From contig DNFG01000199.1 in NCBI GenBank assembly GCA_003487005.1, forward strand, positions 1 to 7,538: DNA of 7,538 nucleotides, in the 5' to 3' direction. The position numbers were made by a program, and so were the translations under genes. Below the pieces are notes generated by a model that did not search any database, was not told where the DNA came from, and was given only the letters and a program-made list of their open reading frames with translations. Shown one piece after another: positions 1 through 7,382 of the stretch. The stretch comes from Bryobacterales bacterium. Its GTDB lineage: Bacteria; Acidobacteriota; Terriglobia; Bryobacterales; Bryobacteraceae. Position 1 is the first letter of the stretch; every line of letters starts with the position of its first letter.

Positions 1-1947
1 TCCGTCAGCCCTCAATGTCTCCATGACGATGGGAGGCGGCAGATCATTGCGGGGAATTCGCTGGGGATCCACCACGGAAAGTCCCTTCATCGTCGGGAAC
101 CACAACCGCCCATCCCGGCCGCGGACACCCGATGGCTGCCCCCCATTGCATTCACGGCTGTTCAGGCCATCGGGGATTCCGAATGCCTGCGCTGGGATGG
201 GCCCCTCCCCCCGCTCGGCGAACCGGTTCAGGTCCTGCTTGGCGATCCGGAAGATCCCCGAACTTGAACTGAACCAGAATTGCTGCTGTGCGTCTTCCAA
301 CACCTGCAGTACCACCCGCGCCGGAAAGCCTTTCTCGGGCGTGAATGCCGTGAAACGGCCGTCGCGGTAGCGGGTCAGCCCCCCATCGAAACTCCCGAGC
401 CAGAAATCCCCCCCCTGCTCCTCGTACACGGAGAAGATGAAGTCCCCGGCAAGCCCGTCGGCGCGCGTGAAGGTCCTGAACTTCCCGCCCTCGTAGATAT
501 TCAGGCCCTTCTCCGTGCCAATCCACAGGCGACCGGCACGGTCCTCGTGGACGACGCGAACCTGATTGCTCGCCAGACCGTCCGCCGTTGTGAACGTCCG
601 GATTCGTCCGCCGTCCAGCACGCAGAGTCCTCCCTGGATCGTCGCGATCCAGATGGCGCCGCGCCGGTCTTCGAGCAACGAAAGCACTGCCCTGCCCGGC
701 AGGCCGTCAGCCCGTCCGAACGTCCGCACCTGGCCATTCCGGATCCGGAAGACCTCTCCGCTGAAGGCCCCACCCCACAAGTCGCCGCGCCGGTCGATCA
801 GAACCGTCCAGATGTCGTTGCTGGGCAGTCCATTGTCCCGGCTCCAATGCGCAATCACCCGGCCATCCGGGGCAATCTGATTGATTCCTCCCCCATTCAG
901 CGCCACCCACATCGACCCGTCATGACCTTCGACCACCGCCTGCACCAGGTTGCTTCCCAATCCGTTCGCCGTCGTCAGAGTCTGGAACGCGACGTCATGC
1001 AACCGGCTCAGCCCCCCGCCGCTCGCTCCAATCCAGAGACTGCCTTCCCGGTCTTCATACAGCGCCGTCAGAGACTCGCTCGAAAAGGGCCGCGGGTTTT
1101 CAAAATGCTCGAACCGGCCGCCGGTGTACCTCACCAGCCCTCCGCCCAGCAGAGCAATCCAGAGGCTGCCGTCGCGGTCCATCCGGAGCGTCCAAACCAC
1201 ATGCCGCTTCAGAGTGGGTTCGCGGGTGAAACTCTCTACCCGGCCGTCCCGGAGTCTGGCCAAACCCTCCACGGTGCCGACCCACAGCGTCCCATCCCGG
1301 TCCTCTATTACCGTGAGCACTCTCTGATCTGGCAATCCGTCGGCCGCTCCCCACCGCCGGTTCCGCCCCTCCGCGAGATGATGGAGTCCTGAGTGCGTAC
1401 CGACCCACAACCCTCCGTGGCGCGAGGGCTCGATGGACCTGATCGTCTCCGCCTCCATTCCTAGCAACTCGAACCGGTCCCCTCGCAGGACAAAGAGGCC
1501 AGCACCATTCACCCCAGCCCAGAGTTCCCCTCTCCGGCCCACTGCCAGTGCCCGGACCTGCCGCCCCTCGAACCGCGGATCCTCCACCCGGCGGAACCGC
1601 CCCCCCTCCCAGACGGCCAGGCCCTTGCCCGTCCCGATCCAGACTCGCCCCGAGGAATCTGTCGTCAGCGCCAGGACCTGGTTACTCGGCAACGCGGGTG
1701 TGTTTGCTATGTCGAATACAACGAATTGCTCGCCGTCGAATCGCGTCAGGCCGTAGTAGGTGGCGAGCCAAAGGTAACCTTCCCCACCCTGAGTGATGGC
1801 GTTGATACTGTAATGGGGGAGTCCTTCAGTCTCCTCCCAGATCTGAAACCGGTACTGGTTCAGTGACTTGGAAGGATTCAGCCCCAGGGCCGGAGATGCC
1901 GCCCAGAGGGCGATCCATACGAGCAAGACTGTGTTTCTGGAGCGCAC
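1..1947 (-). CDS. Two-component-type beta-propeller sensor, N-terminal part (runs off left edge)
   Basis: The minus-strand frame is open without a stop from 2010 down to base 1, so this is a large gene whose 3' end lies outside the window; 649 residues are visible. The chosen GTG start (1945-1947) gives a signal peptide: basic MRSR, a hydrophobic stretch at residues 7-18, and a likely cleavage near ALG (20-22). An AGG sits 5 bases upstream; a GTG at 1957-1959 is the alternative. After it come 14 propeller blades with the repeated pattern DG-x-LW-I/V-G-T-x-x-GL. Their conserved Trp residues are near 60, 103, 143, 181, 222, 263, 305, 347, 391, 433, 475, 516, 558 and 616. Fourteen blades fit two seven-bladed propellers, the sensor layout of hybrid two-component systems. 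Residues about 590-649 (ECNGG, then LWFPTMKGL, then DLPPPIVMETL) look like the last blade passing into a Y_Y_Y domain. By family knowledge this part is periplasmic and is followed by a membrane segment and a histidine kinase, GGDEF or similar output, none of which can be seen here. Ligand unknown. Confidence 0.9.
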   Translation of the reverse strand, partial: MRSRNTVLLVWIALWAASPALGLNPSKSLNQYRFQIWEETEGLPHYSINAITQGGEGYLWLATYYGLTRFDGEQFVVFDIANTPALPSNQVLALTTDSSGRVWIGTGKGLAVWEGGRFRRVEDPRFEGRQVRALAVGRRGELWAGVNGAGLFVLRGDRFELLGMEAETIRSIEPSRHGGLWVGTHSGLHHLAEGRNRRWGAADGLPDQRVLTVIEDRDGTLWVGTVEGLARLRDGRVESFTREPTLKRHVVWTLRMDRDGSLWIALLGGGLVRYTGGRFEHFENPRPFSSESLTALYEDREGSLWIGASGGGLSRLHDVAFQTLTTANGLGSNLVQAVVEGHDGSMWVALNGGGINQIAPDGRVIAHWSRDNGLPSNDIWTVLIDRRGDLWGGAFSGEVFRIRNGQVRTFGRADGLPGRAVLSLLEDRRGAIWIATIQGGLCVLDGGRIRTFTTADGLASNQVRVVHEDRAGRLWIGTEKGLNIYEGGKFRTFTRADGLAGDFIFSVYEEQGGDFWLGSFDGGLTRYRDGRFTAFTPEKGFPARVVLQVLEDAQQQFWFSSSSGIFRIAKQDLNRFAERGEGPIPAQAFGIPDGLNSRECNGGQPSGVRGRDGRLWFPTMKGLSVVDPQRIPRNDLPPPIVMETLRADG

Positions 1948-2125
1948 GACTACCTGCACTGCTGATCGGCGGTTTTGCCGCGATTCTTGAGATCGAATCC
2001 GGAATTCAGGTCAACGGCAGGACACATTCAAGCTACCCCTGCTATCACCGCCCATACCCGGAACGGGCAGCGCCTGGTTCTTCCTAAGTCCTTCAATTTC
2101 AATCCTGTAGTACACTATAAGCTGA
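1948..2125. promoter_or_regulatory. Divergent intergenic region between propeller sensor and gltX
   Basis: These 178 bases separate two genes pointing away from each other, so they should hold both promoters. Toward gltX there is a TATAAG -10-like box and a tandem TTCAAT direct repeat (2092-2103) at -35 distance. Toward the sensor, a TTGACC -35-like box lies on the minus strand at 2014-2009, but no convincing -10 follows at 16-18 bases. A minus-strand TATAGT (2119-2114) overlaps the gltX -10, so the two promoters may be back to back. A short hairpin, GCGG/CCGC around TTTTG, lies at 1969-1981 inside the sensor's 5' leader. No riboswitch or T-box fold was recognised. Confidence 0.6.
2116..2121 (+). 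promoter_or_regulatory. Candidate -10 box of the gltX promoter
   Basis: TATAAG matches the TATAAT consensus at five of six bases and lies only 4 bases before the gltX ATG. An overlapping weaker candidate, TACACT, is at 2111-2116. The -35 candidate TTCAAT (2092-2097, 18-base spacing) is weak. If either -10 is used, transcription would start at or within a few bases of the ATG. Assigned by eye only. Confidence 0.4.
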
Positions 2126-3568
2126 ATGTTCCGCGTCCGTTTCGCCCCCTCGCCCACCGGCTACCTCCACATCGGAAGTGCCCGGACCTTTATCTTTAAC
2201 TGGCTCTTCGCCCGCCGCCACGACGGCACGATGATCCTCCGTATCGACGACACCGACGCCGGACGCAACACCCAAACCTCCGAGGACTCCATCTTCGACG
2301 GCCTCCGCTGGCTCGGTCTCGATTGGGACGAACAGTACCGGCAGTCCGAACGCCTCGACCTCCACGCAACACTCGCCAGCAAGATCTTTGAAGCCGGCCA
2401 CGCCTACCGCGACTTCACGCCCGCCGAAGAAGCCGCCGAAAAGGCCCATGCCACCGGCGCCGCCACCTGGCTCTGCAACCCCGATATGCGTGAACTCCCG
2501 CGCGAGGAATCCGACCGCCGCGCCGCCGCCGGCGAACCCTTCGTCCTCCGCTTCCGCGTGCCCCGGGAACCGGTCCGCGACATCACCTTTACCGACGAAG
2601 TCTACGGCGCGCAGTCCAAGTCCACTGCCGATATCGAGGACTTCGCCCTGCTCCGGTCCAATGGCCTGCCCACCTATCACATGGCCTCCTGCGCCGACGA
2701 TGCCGACCTCCGCATCAGCCACATCATCCGCGGCCAGGACCACCTTACCAACACCTTCAAACACATTCTCATCTTCGACGCCCTCGGCGCCACGGCCCCC
2801 CGCTTCGCCCACCTCCCCCTGTTGATCGCGCCCGACGGCGCGAAGCTTTCCAAGCGCAAGCATGGCCCCGTGGTCAGCGTCACCACTTACCGCGACGCGG
2901 GCTTCCTCCCCGAGGCCTACATCAACTTCCTCTGCCTGCTCGGCTGGAACCCAAAAGACGACCGAGAGAAGATGTCCATCAACGAAATCGCCGCCATCTT
3001 CTCCTTCGAGGGCATCAACCGCTCGAACGCCGTAGTCAACTTCTCTGACGAGGACCCGATCGACCCCAAAGCCCTCTGGCTCAATTCGCAGCACCTCTAC
3101 GCGCTCCCGGTCGACACCCTCGCATCGAGGCTGGAGCCCTGGGCCGCCGGCGCCGGGTGGTCCCCCGCCCCGGGCCAACTGCTCCAGATCGCTCCGCTCA
3201 TCCGGGAGCGCATGAAGACCTTCCGCGATTTCGCCTCCGTCGCCGACTTCTTCTTCCTCGAGCCGCTGCCGCCTTTCGATCCCGCCGAACTCGTCCCCCA
3301 GAAGGGCGATACCGCGATGGCTGCGAAGGTCCTGGAGCGAGCGAAGACCGTCCTGGCCGCCGCTGAATTCACCCACGACGGCCTCGACCAGGCTCTCCGC
3401 GCCGCCGCCGCCGAGATTGGCGTGAAGGCCGGTCAGATGTTCCAGCCCATTCGCGTCGCCGCCTGCGGCCGCAAGGTCGCGCCGCCGTTGTTTGAAACCC
3501 TGGCCGTGCTCGGCCGCGAACTCACCCTCGTTCGCCTTGACCGCGCCCTCGCGATGCTCCGTTCGTAG
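2126..3568 (+). CDS. gltX: Glutamyl-tRNA synthetase
   Basis: This class Ic aminoacyl-tRNA synthetase joins glutamate to tRNA-Glu in the cytoplasm using ATP. The product is 480 residues, the usual length for bacterial GluRS. The N-terminus reads [17 protein letters not shown], with the HIGH-type motif at residues 15-18. RGQDHL is at 202-207, and the KMSKS-type motif KLSKR at 240-244, followed by the expected KHG. The C-terminal third matches the anticodon-binding alpha-helical domain, including [10 protein letters not shown] and [13 protein letters not shown] near the end. The start is fixed by the conserved [12 protein letters not shown] opening, yet there is no Shine-Dalgarno sequence before it. 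The region around residues 90-125 has a single Cys rather than the paired Cys of zinc-binding GluRS such as that of E. coli, so zinc is probably absent. Because glnS is next door, the enzyme is probably discriminating (tRNA-Glu only); this is inferred, not read from a specificity residue. It is the first gene of a likely three-gene operon. Confidence 0.97.
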   Translation: MFRVRFAPSPTGYLHIGSARTFIFNWLFARRHDGTMILRIDDTDAGRNTQTSEDSIFDGLRWLGLDWDEQYRQSERLDLHATLASKIFEAGHAYRDFTPAEEAAEKAHATGAATWLCNPDMRELPREESDRRAAAGEPFVLRFRVPREPVRDITFTDEVYGAQSKSTADIEDFALLRSNGLPTYHMASCADDADLRISHIIRGQDHLTNTFKHILIFDALGATAPRFAHLPLLIAPDGAKLSKRKHGPVVSVTTYRDAGFLPEAYINFLCLLGWNPKDDREKMSINEIAAIFSFEGINRSNAVVNFSDEDPIDPKALWLNSQHLYALPVDTLASRLEPWAAGAGWSPAPGQLLQIAPLIRERMKTFRDFASVADFFFLEPLPPFDPAELVPQKGDTAMAAKVLERAKTVLAAAEFTHDGLDQALRAAAAEIGVKAGQMFQPIRVAACGRKVAPPLFETLAVLGRELTLVRLDRALAMLRS

Positions 3569-3569
3569 C

Positions 3570-3576
3570 AGGAAAG
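3570..3576 (+). promoter_or_regulatory. Ribosome binding site of glnS
   Basis: AGGAAAG lies just after the gltX stop (3566-3568) and 11 bases before the ATG at 3588. It supports 3588 as the glnS start rather than the in-frame ATG at 3492 inside gltX. The spacing is slightly long. Confidence 0.6.
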
Positions 3577-3587
3577 ACTTTCTCCCC

Positions 3588-5312
3588 ATGGCCCATCCCG
3601 AAAACCCCGCCCCCAACGCCGAAGCGCCACGCCCGTCGAATTTCGTCCGCGATATCGTCCTCGCCGACATCGCCTCCGGCAAGCACGCCGGCCGCGTCCA
3701 AACCCGCTTCCCACCCGAGCCCAACGGCTACCTCCACATCGGCCACGCCAAGTCCATCTGCCTCAACTTCGGCCTCGCCATCGAGTTCAACGGCAAGTGC
3801 AACCTCCGCTTCGACGACACCAACCCCTGCAAGGAAGAGTCCGAATACGTCGAATCCATCATCGAGGACGTCCGCTGGCTCGGCTTCACCCCCGACGCCG
3901 TCTACTACGCCTCCGACTACTTCCAGCAACTCTATGACTGGGCCGTCCAGCTCATTCAGGCCGGCAAAGCTTACGTCTGCGACCTCACCAGCGAGGAGGT
4001 CCGGCAGCATCGCGGCACCCTCACCGAACCCGGCAAGGAAAGCCCCTGGCGCAACCGCTCCATCGAGGAAAACCTTGACCTGTTCACACGCATGAAGGCC
4101 GGCGAATTCCCAGACGGAACCCGCACCCTCCGCTCGAAGATCGACATGGCCTCGCCCAATCTCAACATGCGCGACCCGGTGATGTACCGCATCCTCCATG
4201 CCAGCCATCACCGCACCGGCGACGCCTGGTGCATCTATCCCATGTACGACTTCACCCACGGCCAGTCGGACTCCATCGAACAGATCACCCACTCCATCTG
4301 CACCCTCGAATTCGAGGACCACCGCCCGCTCTACGACTGGTACATCCGCGAACTCGGCATCTTCCCGCCCCAGCAGATCGAATTCGACCGCCTCAACCTC
4401 ACCTACACTCTGCTCTCCAAGCGCCGCCTGCTGGCGCTCGTCCAGCAGGGCGTCGTCTCCGGTTGGGACGACCCCCGCATGCCCACCATCAGCGGCATCC
4501 GACGCCGGGGCTACACCCCCGAAGCCATCCGCACCTTCTGTTCGCGCATTGGCGTGTCGAAGACCAACGGCATTATCGAACTCGGCCTCCTCGAACACGC
4601 CGTCCGCGAGGATCTGAACCGCCGCGCCCACCGCGCCATGGCCGTCCTCAAGCCCCTTAAACTCGTCATCGACAACTACCCCGAAGACCAGACCGAGATG
4701 ATGGAGGCCGTCAACAACCCCGAGGACGCCTCCTACGGCTCTCGCGAGGTTCCCTTCTCCCGCGTGCTCTACATCGAACAGGACGACTTCCGCGAAGAAC
4801 CGCCCAAAGGATACTTCCGCCTCTACCCCGGCAATGAAGTCCGCCTCCGCTACGGCTACCTCGTCCGCTGCACGGGTGTCGCCAAGAACGACGCCGGCGA
4901 AGTCGTCGAAGTGCATTGCACCTACGACCCCGCCACCAAAGGCGGCAACACGCCCGACGGCCGCAAGGTGAAGTCCACCATCCACTGGGTCTCCGCCGCC
5001 CACGCGGTTGAAGCCGAAGTCCGCCTCTATGACACCCTGTTCCAGGTCGAAAACCCCAACGAAGCCCCCGAGGGGGGCGACTGGATGGACAACCTGAACC
5101 CCTCGTCCCTCGTCACCGTGCCGGACGCGAAGCTCGAACCCAGCCTCGCCGCCGCCGCGCCCGGCGGCCTTTACCAGTTCGAACGTCTCGGTTACTTCTG
5201 CGTGGACAAGGATTCCACACCCGGACGGCCGGTCTTCAACCGCACCGTCGGCCTCCGCGACACCTGGGCCAAAATCGAAAAATCACAAAAAGCCGGAAAG
5301 GGGAAAAGCTAA
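3588..5312 (+). CDS. glnS: Glutaminyl-tRNA synthetase
   Basis: This class Ic synthetase charges tRNA-Gln directly with glutamine. The product is 574 residues, close to the E. coli enzyme (about 554). The N-terminus carries the GlnRS signature [16 protein letters not shown], with the HIGH motif at residues 50-53; PPEPNG rather than APSPTG separates GlnRS from bacterial GluRS. Further markers are the FDDTNP segment, the KMSKS-type motif LLSKR at 275-279, and [18 protein letters not shown] after it. [19 protein letters not shown] leads into the two beta-barrel anticodon-binding domains, whose typical end includes [13 protein letters not shown] and [11 protein letters not shown]. No extra YqeY or other appended domain is present. 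The start at 3588 is preferred because a Shine-Dalgarno precedes it and the conserved core begins about 18 residues later; an upstream in-frame ATG (3492) would overlap gltX by 77 bases. The gap to gltX is 19 bases, so co-transcription is likely. GlnRS is patchy in bacteria and is generally thought to have been acquired from eukaryotes. Confidence 0.97.
   Translation: MAHPENPAPNAEAPRPSNFVRDIVLADIASGKHAGRVQTRFPPEPNGYLHIGHAKSICLNFGLAIEFNGKCNLRFDDTNPCKEESEYVESIIEDVRWLGFTPDAVYYASDYFQQLYDWAVQLIQAGKAYVCDLTSEEVRQHRGTLTEPGKESPWRNRSIEENLDLFTRMKAGEFPDGTRTLRSKIDMASPNLNMRDPVMYRILHASHHRTGDAWCIYPMYDFTHGQSDSIEQITHSICTLEFEDHRPLYDWYIRELGIFPPQQIEFDRLNLTYTLLSKRRLLALVQQGVVSGWDDPRMPTISGIRRRGYTPEAIRTFCSRIGVSKTNGIIELGLLEHAVREDLNRRAHRAMAVLKPLKLVIDNYPEDQTEMMEAVNNPEDASYGSREVPFSRVLYIEQDDFREEPPKGYFRLYPGNEVRLRYGYLVRCTGVAKNDAGEVVEVHCTYDPATKGGNTPDGRKVKSTIHWVSAAHAVEAEVRLYDTLFQVENPNEAPEGGDWMDNLNPSSLVTVPDAKLEPSLAAAAPGGLYQFERLGYFCVDKDSTPGRPVFNRTVGLRDTWAKIEKSQKAGKGKS
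5299..5304 (+). promoter_or_regulatory. Ribosome binding site of the carbamoyltransferase
   Basis: AGGGGA lies within the last codons of glnS, 12 bases before the ATG at 5317. Translation of the carbamoyltransferase may therefore be coupled to termination on glnS. The spacing is on the long side, so the call is moderate. Confidence 0.45.
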
Positions 5313-5316
5313 TCCT

Positions 5317-6891
5317 ATGACAATTCTCGGACTCGGCGGACTGCTCAACGATCCCGCCTGCGCCATCATGCGCGACGGGCGCGTCGTCGCAGCCATCGAA
5401 CAGAAGAAACTCCACCGCCGCTTTGAACGCGGCGCTTTTCCCGCCGAACTGATCCGCGAAACGCTGCGCGTCGCCGGCGTCCCCCCGCGTGAGGTCGATA
5501 CCGTCGCCATCGCCCGCCCCTTCGGCACCCGCGGCGAAACCCGCCTCCACCTCAGCGTCCGCGCCATGTTCCCCGAGGCCCGCATCGCCCCCGTCGAACA
5601 CCACCAGTCCCACGCCGCCTCCGCCTTCTTCGCCTCGCCCTTCGACCGCGCCACCGTGCTGACGCTTGACCACTCCGGCGACTTCCGCTGCGGCGCCCTC
5701 TGGCACGGCAACGGCGCCCGGCTTACCCTCGAACGCGAACTCTACTACCCCGACTCCCTCGGCGACCTCTTCAGCCGCGTCACCGAACTCCTCGGCTTCC
5801 ATCCCCGCTCCGATGAGCACAAGGTCCAGTGGATGTCCACCGCCGGCACGCCCACCCACGCCGCCGCCTTCCTCGACCACCTCAACCTCACCGATGGCTG
5901 GCCCCGCGTCGATCTTACCGCCTACGACGCCGACCGCCCCGGCCTCGGCGGCTTCAGCGCCGCCTTCCTAGACAAACTCGGCATCACTGGCGATTCCGCT
6001 CTTACCGAAGAACAGCAGCGCAACCTCGCCGCCAGCGTCCAGCACGCCGTCGAACAGGCCGTCCTCTCCATGGCCGGTGAAGGCGAGAACCTCTGCCTCG
6101 CCGGCGGTCTCGCCATGAACGTCCTGCTCATCGCCGCCCTCGAACGCTCCGGCCGCTGGAAGAACGTCTATGTCCACCCCGCCGCGGGCAACGCCGGCAC
6201 CGCCCTCGGCGCCGCCTGGCACGCCTGGCACCAGTTGCACGGCCGCCGCGAACGCCATCCCCTCGCCTCGCTCTCGCTCGGCCCCGCCTACAACCCGGAG
6301 GACGTCAAGCAGATCCTCGAAAACTGCAAACTCCGGTTCCGCTACCTGCTCACCACCGGCGAGGTCATCGGCGCCGCCGTCGAACAACTCGCCGCCGACA
6401 AGATCGTCGCCTGGATGCAGGGGCGTATGGAATTCGGTCCGCGCGCCCTCGGCAACCGCTCCATCCTCGCCTCGCCCTTAAACCCTTACTCCACCGAGAA
6501 TTTGAACGTTTTCATCAAGCACCGCGAACCGTTCCGCAAATTCGCCGCCAGCGTCCCCGCCGAACTCGCTTCCCAGTATTTCGACGTCGGCCCCAACGCC
6601 CGCTTCATCGCCACCGTCGGCCGCGTCAGGGACGAACACCGCGAAACCTTCGCCAGCGCCACCCTCGGCGATGGCCTCGTTCGCGTCCACGCCGTCGAAG
6701 AGTCGGAAAACCCCCTCTTCCACCGCCTCCTCCACACCTGGGGCCAGAAAACCAAGCTCCCCGTCCTCTACAACACCTCCTTTAACCTCTTCGGCGACCC
6801 CCTCGTCTGCACCCCCCGCGACGCCGTCCGCAGCTTTTACTCCTCCGGAGTCGACGCCATGATCGCCGGCGGGTTCTTGCTGGAGAAGTAG
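5317..6891 (+). CDS. NodU/CmcH/TobZ-family carbamoyltransferase
   Basis: The family moves a carbamoyl group from carbamoyl phosphate to a hydroxyl or similar acceptor, through carbamoyl-adenylate and using ATP. The product is 524 residues, somewhat shorter than many relatives (about 550-620). The N-terminal Kae1-like domain opens with ILGLGG and DGRVVAAIE. It contains the metal-binding HHQSH (H95 and H99), LDHSGD (118-122) and CLAGGLAMN (260-268). The C-terminal YrdC-like domain has the hallmark GRMEFGPRALGNRSI (369-383), then REPFRKFAASV, NTSFN (486-490) and a normal ending, LVCTPRDAV to GGFLLEK. Two departures stand out. The loop usually written PAAGDAG has Asn at 292, where TobZ is recalled to use Asp as an iron ligand. 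The early EEERF-type segment reads EQKKLHRRFE. The gene starts 4 bases after glnS, so it is probably co-transcribed with the synthetases. No antibiotic or nodulation genes are nearby and the acceptor is unknown; nodU or tobZ would overstate the case. The 3' end overlaps the convergent membrane gene by 55 bases. Confidence 0.93.
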   Translation: MTILGLGGLLNDPACAIMRDGRVVAAIEQKKLHRRFERGAFPAELIRETLRVAGVPPREVDTVAIARPFGTRGETRLHLSVRAMFPEARIAPVEHHQSHAASAFFASPFDRATVLTLDHSGDFRCGALWHGNGARLTLERELYYPDSLGDLFSRVTELLGFHPRSDEHKVQWMSTAGTPTHAAAFLDHLNLTDGWPRVDLTAYDADRPGLGGFSAAFLDKLGITGDSALTEEQQRNLAASVQHAVEQAVLSMAGEGENLCLAGGLAMNVLLIAALERSGRWKNVYVHPAAGNAGTALGAAWHAWHQLHGRRERHPLASLSLGPAYNPEDVKQILENCKLRFRYLLTTGEVIGAAVEQLAADKIVAWMQGRMEFGPRALGNRSILASPLNPYSTENLNVFIKHREPFRKFAASVPAELASQYFDVGPNARFIATVGRVRDEHRETFASATLGDGLVRVHAVEESENPLFHRLLHTWGQKTKLPVLYNTSFNLFGDPLVCTPRDAVRSFYSSGVDAMIAGGFLLEK

Positions 6892-7382
6892 AATCGACCG
6901 AACGCGAACCTGGCCGTCGCAGCGCCGATCGAATAAACCACCGCGGCGGCGGCCGGCAGCGTCATGAACAGCAGATGTAATCCCTCACCGGCGTTTCCTC
7001 GGCCCAGGAACATCTCCCGGGCGGCGTCTTCGCCGAAAAGCCGGGTGTCTCGTGAGTAACTTGCCCCGAAGAGAACCGCTGGGAGAACCCAGGTCCAACC
7101 GCCGCCCACGCGCAGCCAGGGAAACTTGTAGAGCAACCCAACCGGAATCCAATAGAGGGTCGCCAGCCAGAACCAAGGGCCGGGAAGAAGCGGAATAATC
7201 CAGTCTGCCGCTGAGCGGTCCACCTGACTCAACACCAGCAGGAGCAGAAGCGAGGGCGGGAGCCAGCACGTCACTGCGATTACCTGATGGAGCAGAAAGA
7301 TCGGAATTGCGCGCCAAACGCGCTCGGCAAACTCTCCGCCGGGGTTCGGCTCAAACAGGCTCGGCGTTGAGAACAGAGTCAT
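6837..7382 (-). CDS. Polytopic membrane protein of unknown function
   Basis: I do not recognise a family. The 181-residue product is strongly hydrophobic, with likely membrane segments near residues 25-52 (one long or two short, split by LPPS), 61-85, 95-109 and 134-156. Several are Trp- and Pro-rich (PGPWFWLATLYWIP). A polar loop at about 110-133 contains RDTRLFGEDAAREMF, and the tail after 157 is basic then polar. There is no signal-peptide cleavage site or known catalytic motif. The hydrophobic pattern is unlikely in a chance frame, which is why the gene is accepted. The ATG at 7380-7382 is the only start between the upstream in-frame stop (7434-7436) and the first membrane segment; its Shine-Dalgarno is weak. 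The last 18 codons and stop are antisense to the carbamoyltransferase end, so the true C-terminus could be questioned. It is probably monocistronic. A short upstream frame (minus strand, 7408 to 7379) ends in an ATGA overlap with this start, which could couple translation but may be chance. Confidence 0.7.
   Translation of the reverse strand: MTLFSTPSLFEPNPGGEFAERVWRAIPIFLLHQVIAVTCWLPPSLLLLLVLSQVDRSAADWIIPLLPGPWFWLATLYWIPVGLLYKFPWLRVGGGWTWVLPAVLFGASYSRDTRLFGEDAAREMFLGRGNAGEGLHLLFMTLPAAAAVVYSIGAATARFAFGRFYFSSKNPPAIMASTPEE

Noticed and set aside
280..1392. A 370-codon plus-strand open frame across the propeller gene
   Set aside because: The opposite strand encodes 14 regular propeller blades in one unbroken frame. 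The plus-strand product is Pro/Arg/Gln-rich without recognisable features.
3492..3587. An upstream in-frame start for glnS
   Set aside because: It would overlap gltX by 77 bases and add 32 non-conserved residues. The ATG at 3588 has its own Shine-Dalgarno and fits the family length.
2099..3724. A 541-codon open frame on the minus strand opposite gltX
   Set aside because: It mirrors gltX, which has every GluRS motif. The product is a Gly/Glu/Val-rich string with no domain pattern, as expected opposite a GC-rich gene with C/G-ending codons.
3522..5003. A 493-codon open frame on the minus strand opposite glnS
   Set aside because: It is antisense to a clear glnS and has the same low-complexity Gly/Val/Asp/Glu composition. 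It is a by-product of codon bias.
5317..6891. Naming the carbamoyltransferase nodU, cmcH or tobZ
   Set aside because: Only the family is supported; no nodulation, cephamycin or tobramycin genes are present and the acceptor is unknown.
6892..6975. A rho-independent terminator after the carbamoyltransferase
   Set aside because: The GC-rich stretch near 6940-6960 can form small hairpins but has no T-run after it, and it lies inside the convergent membrane gene.
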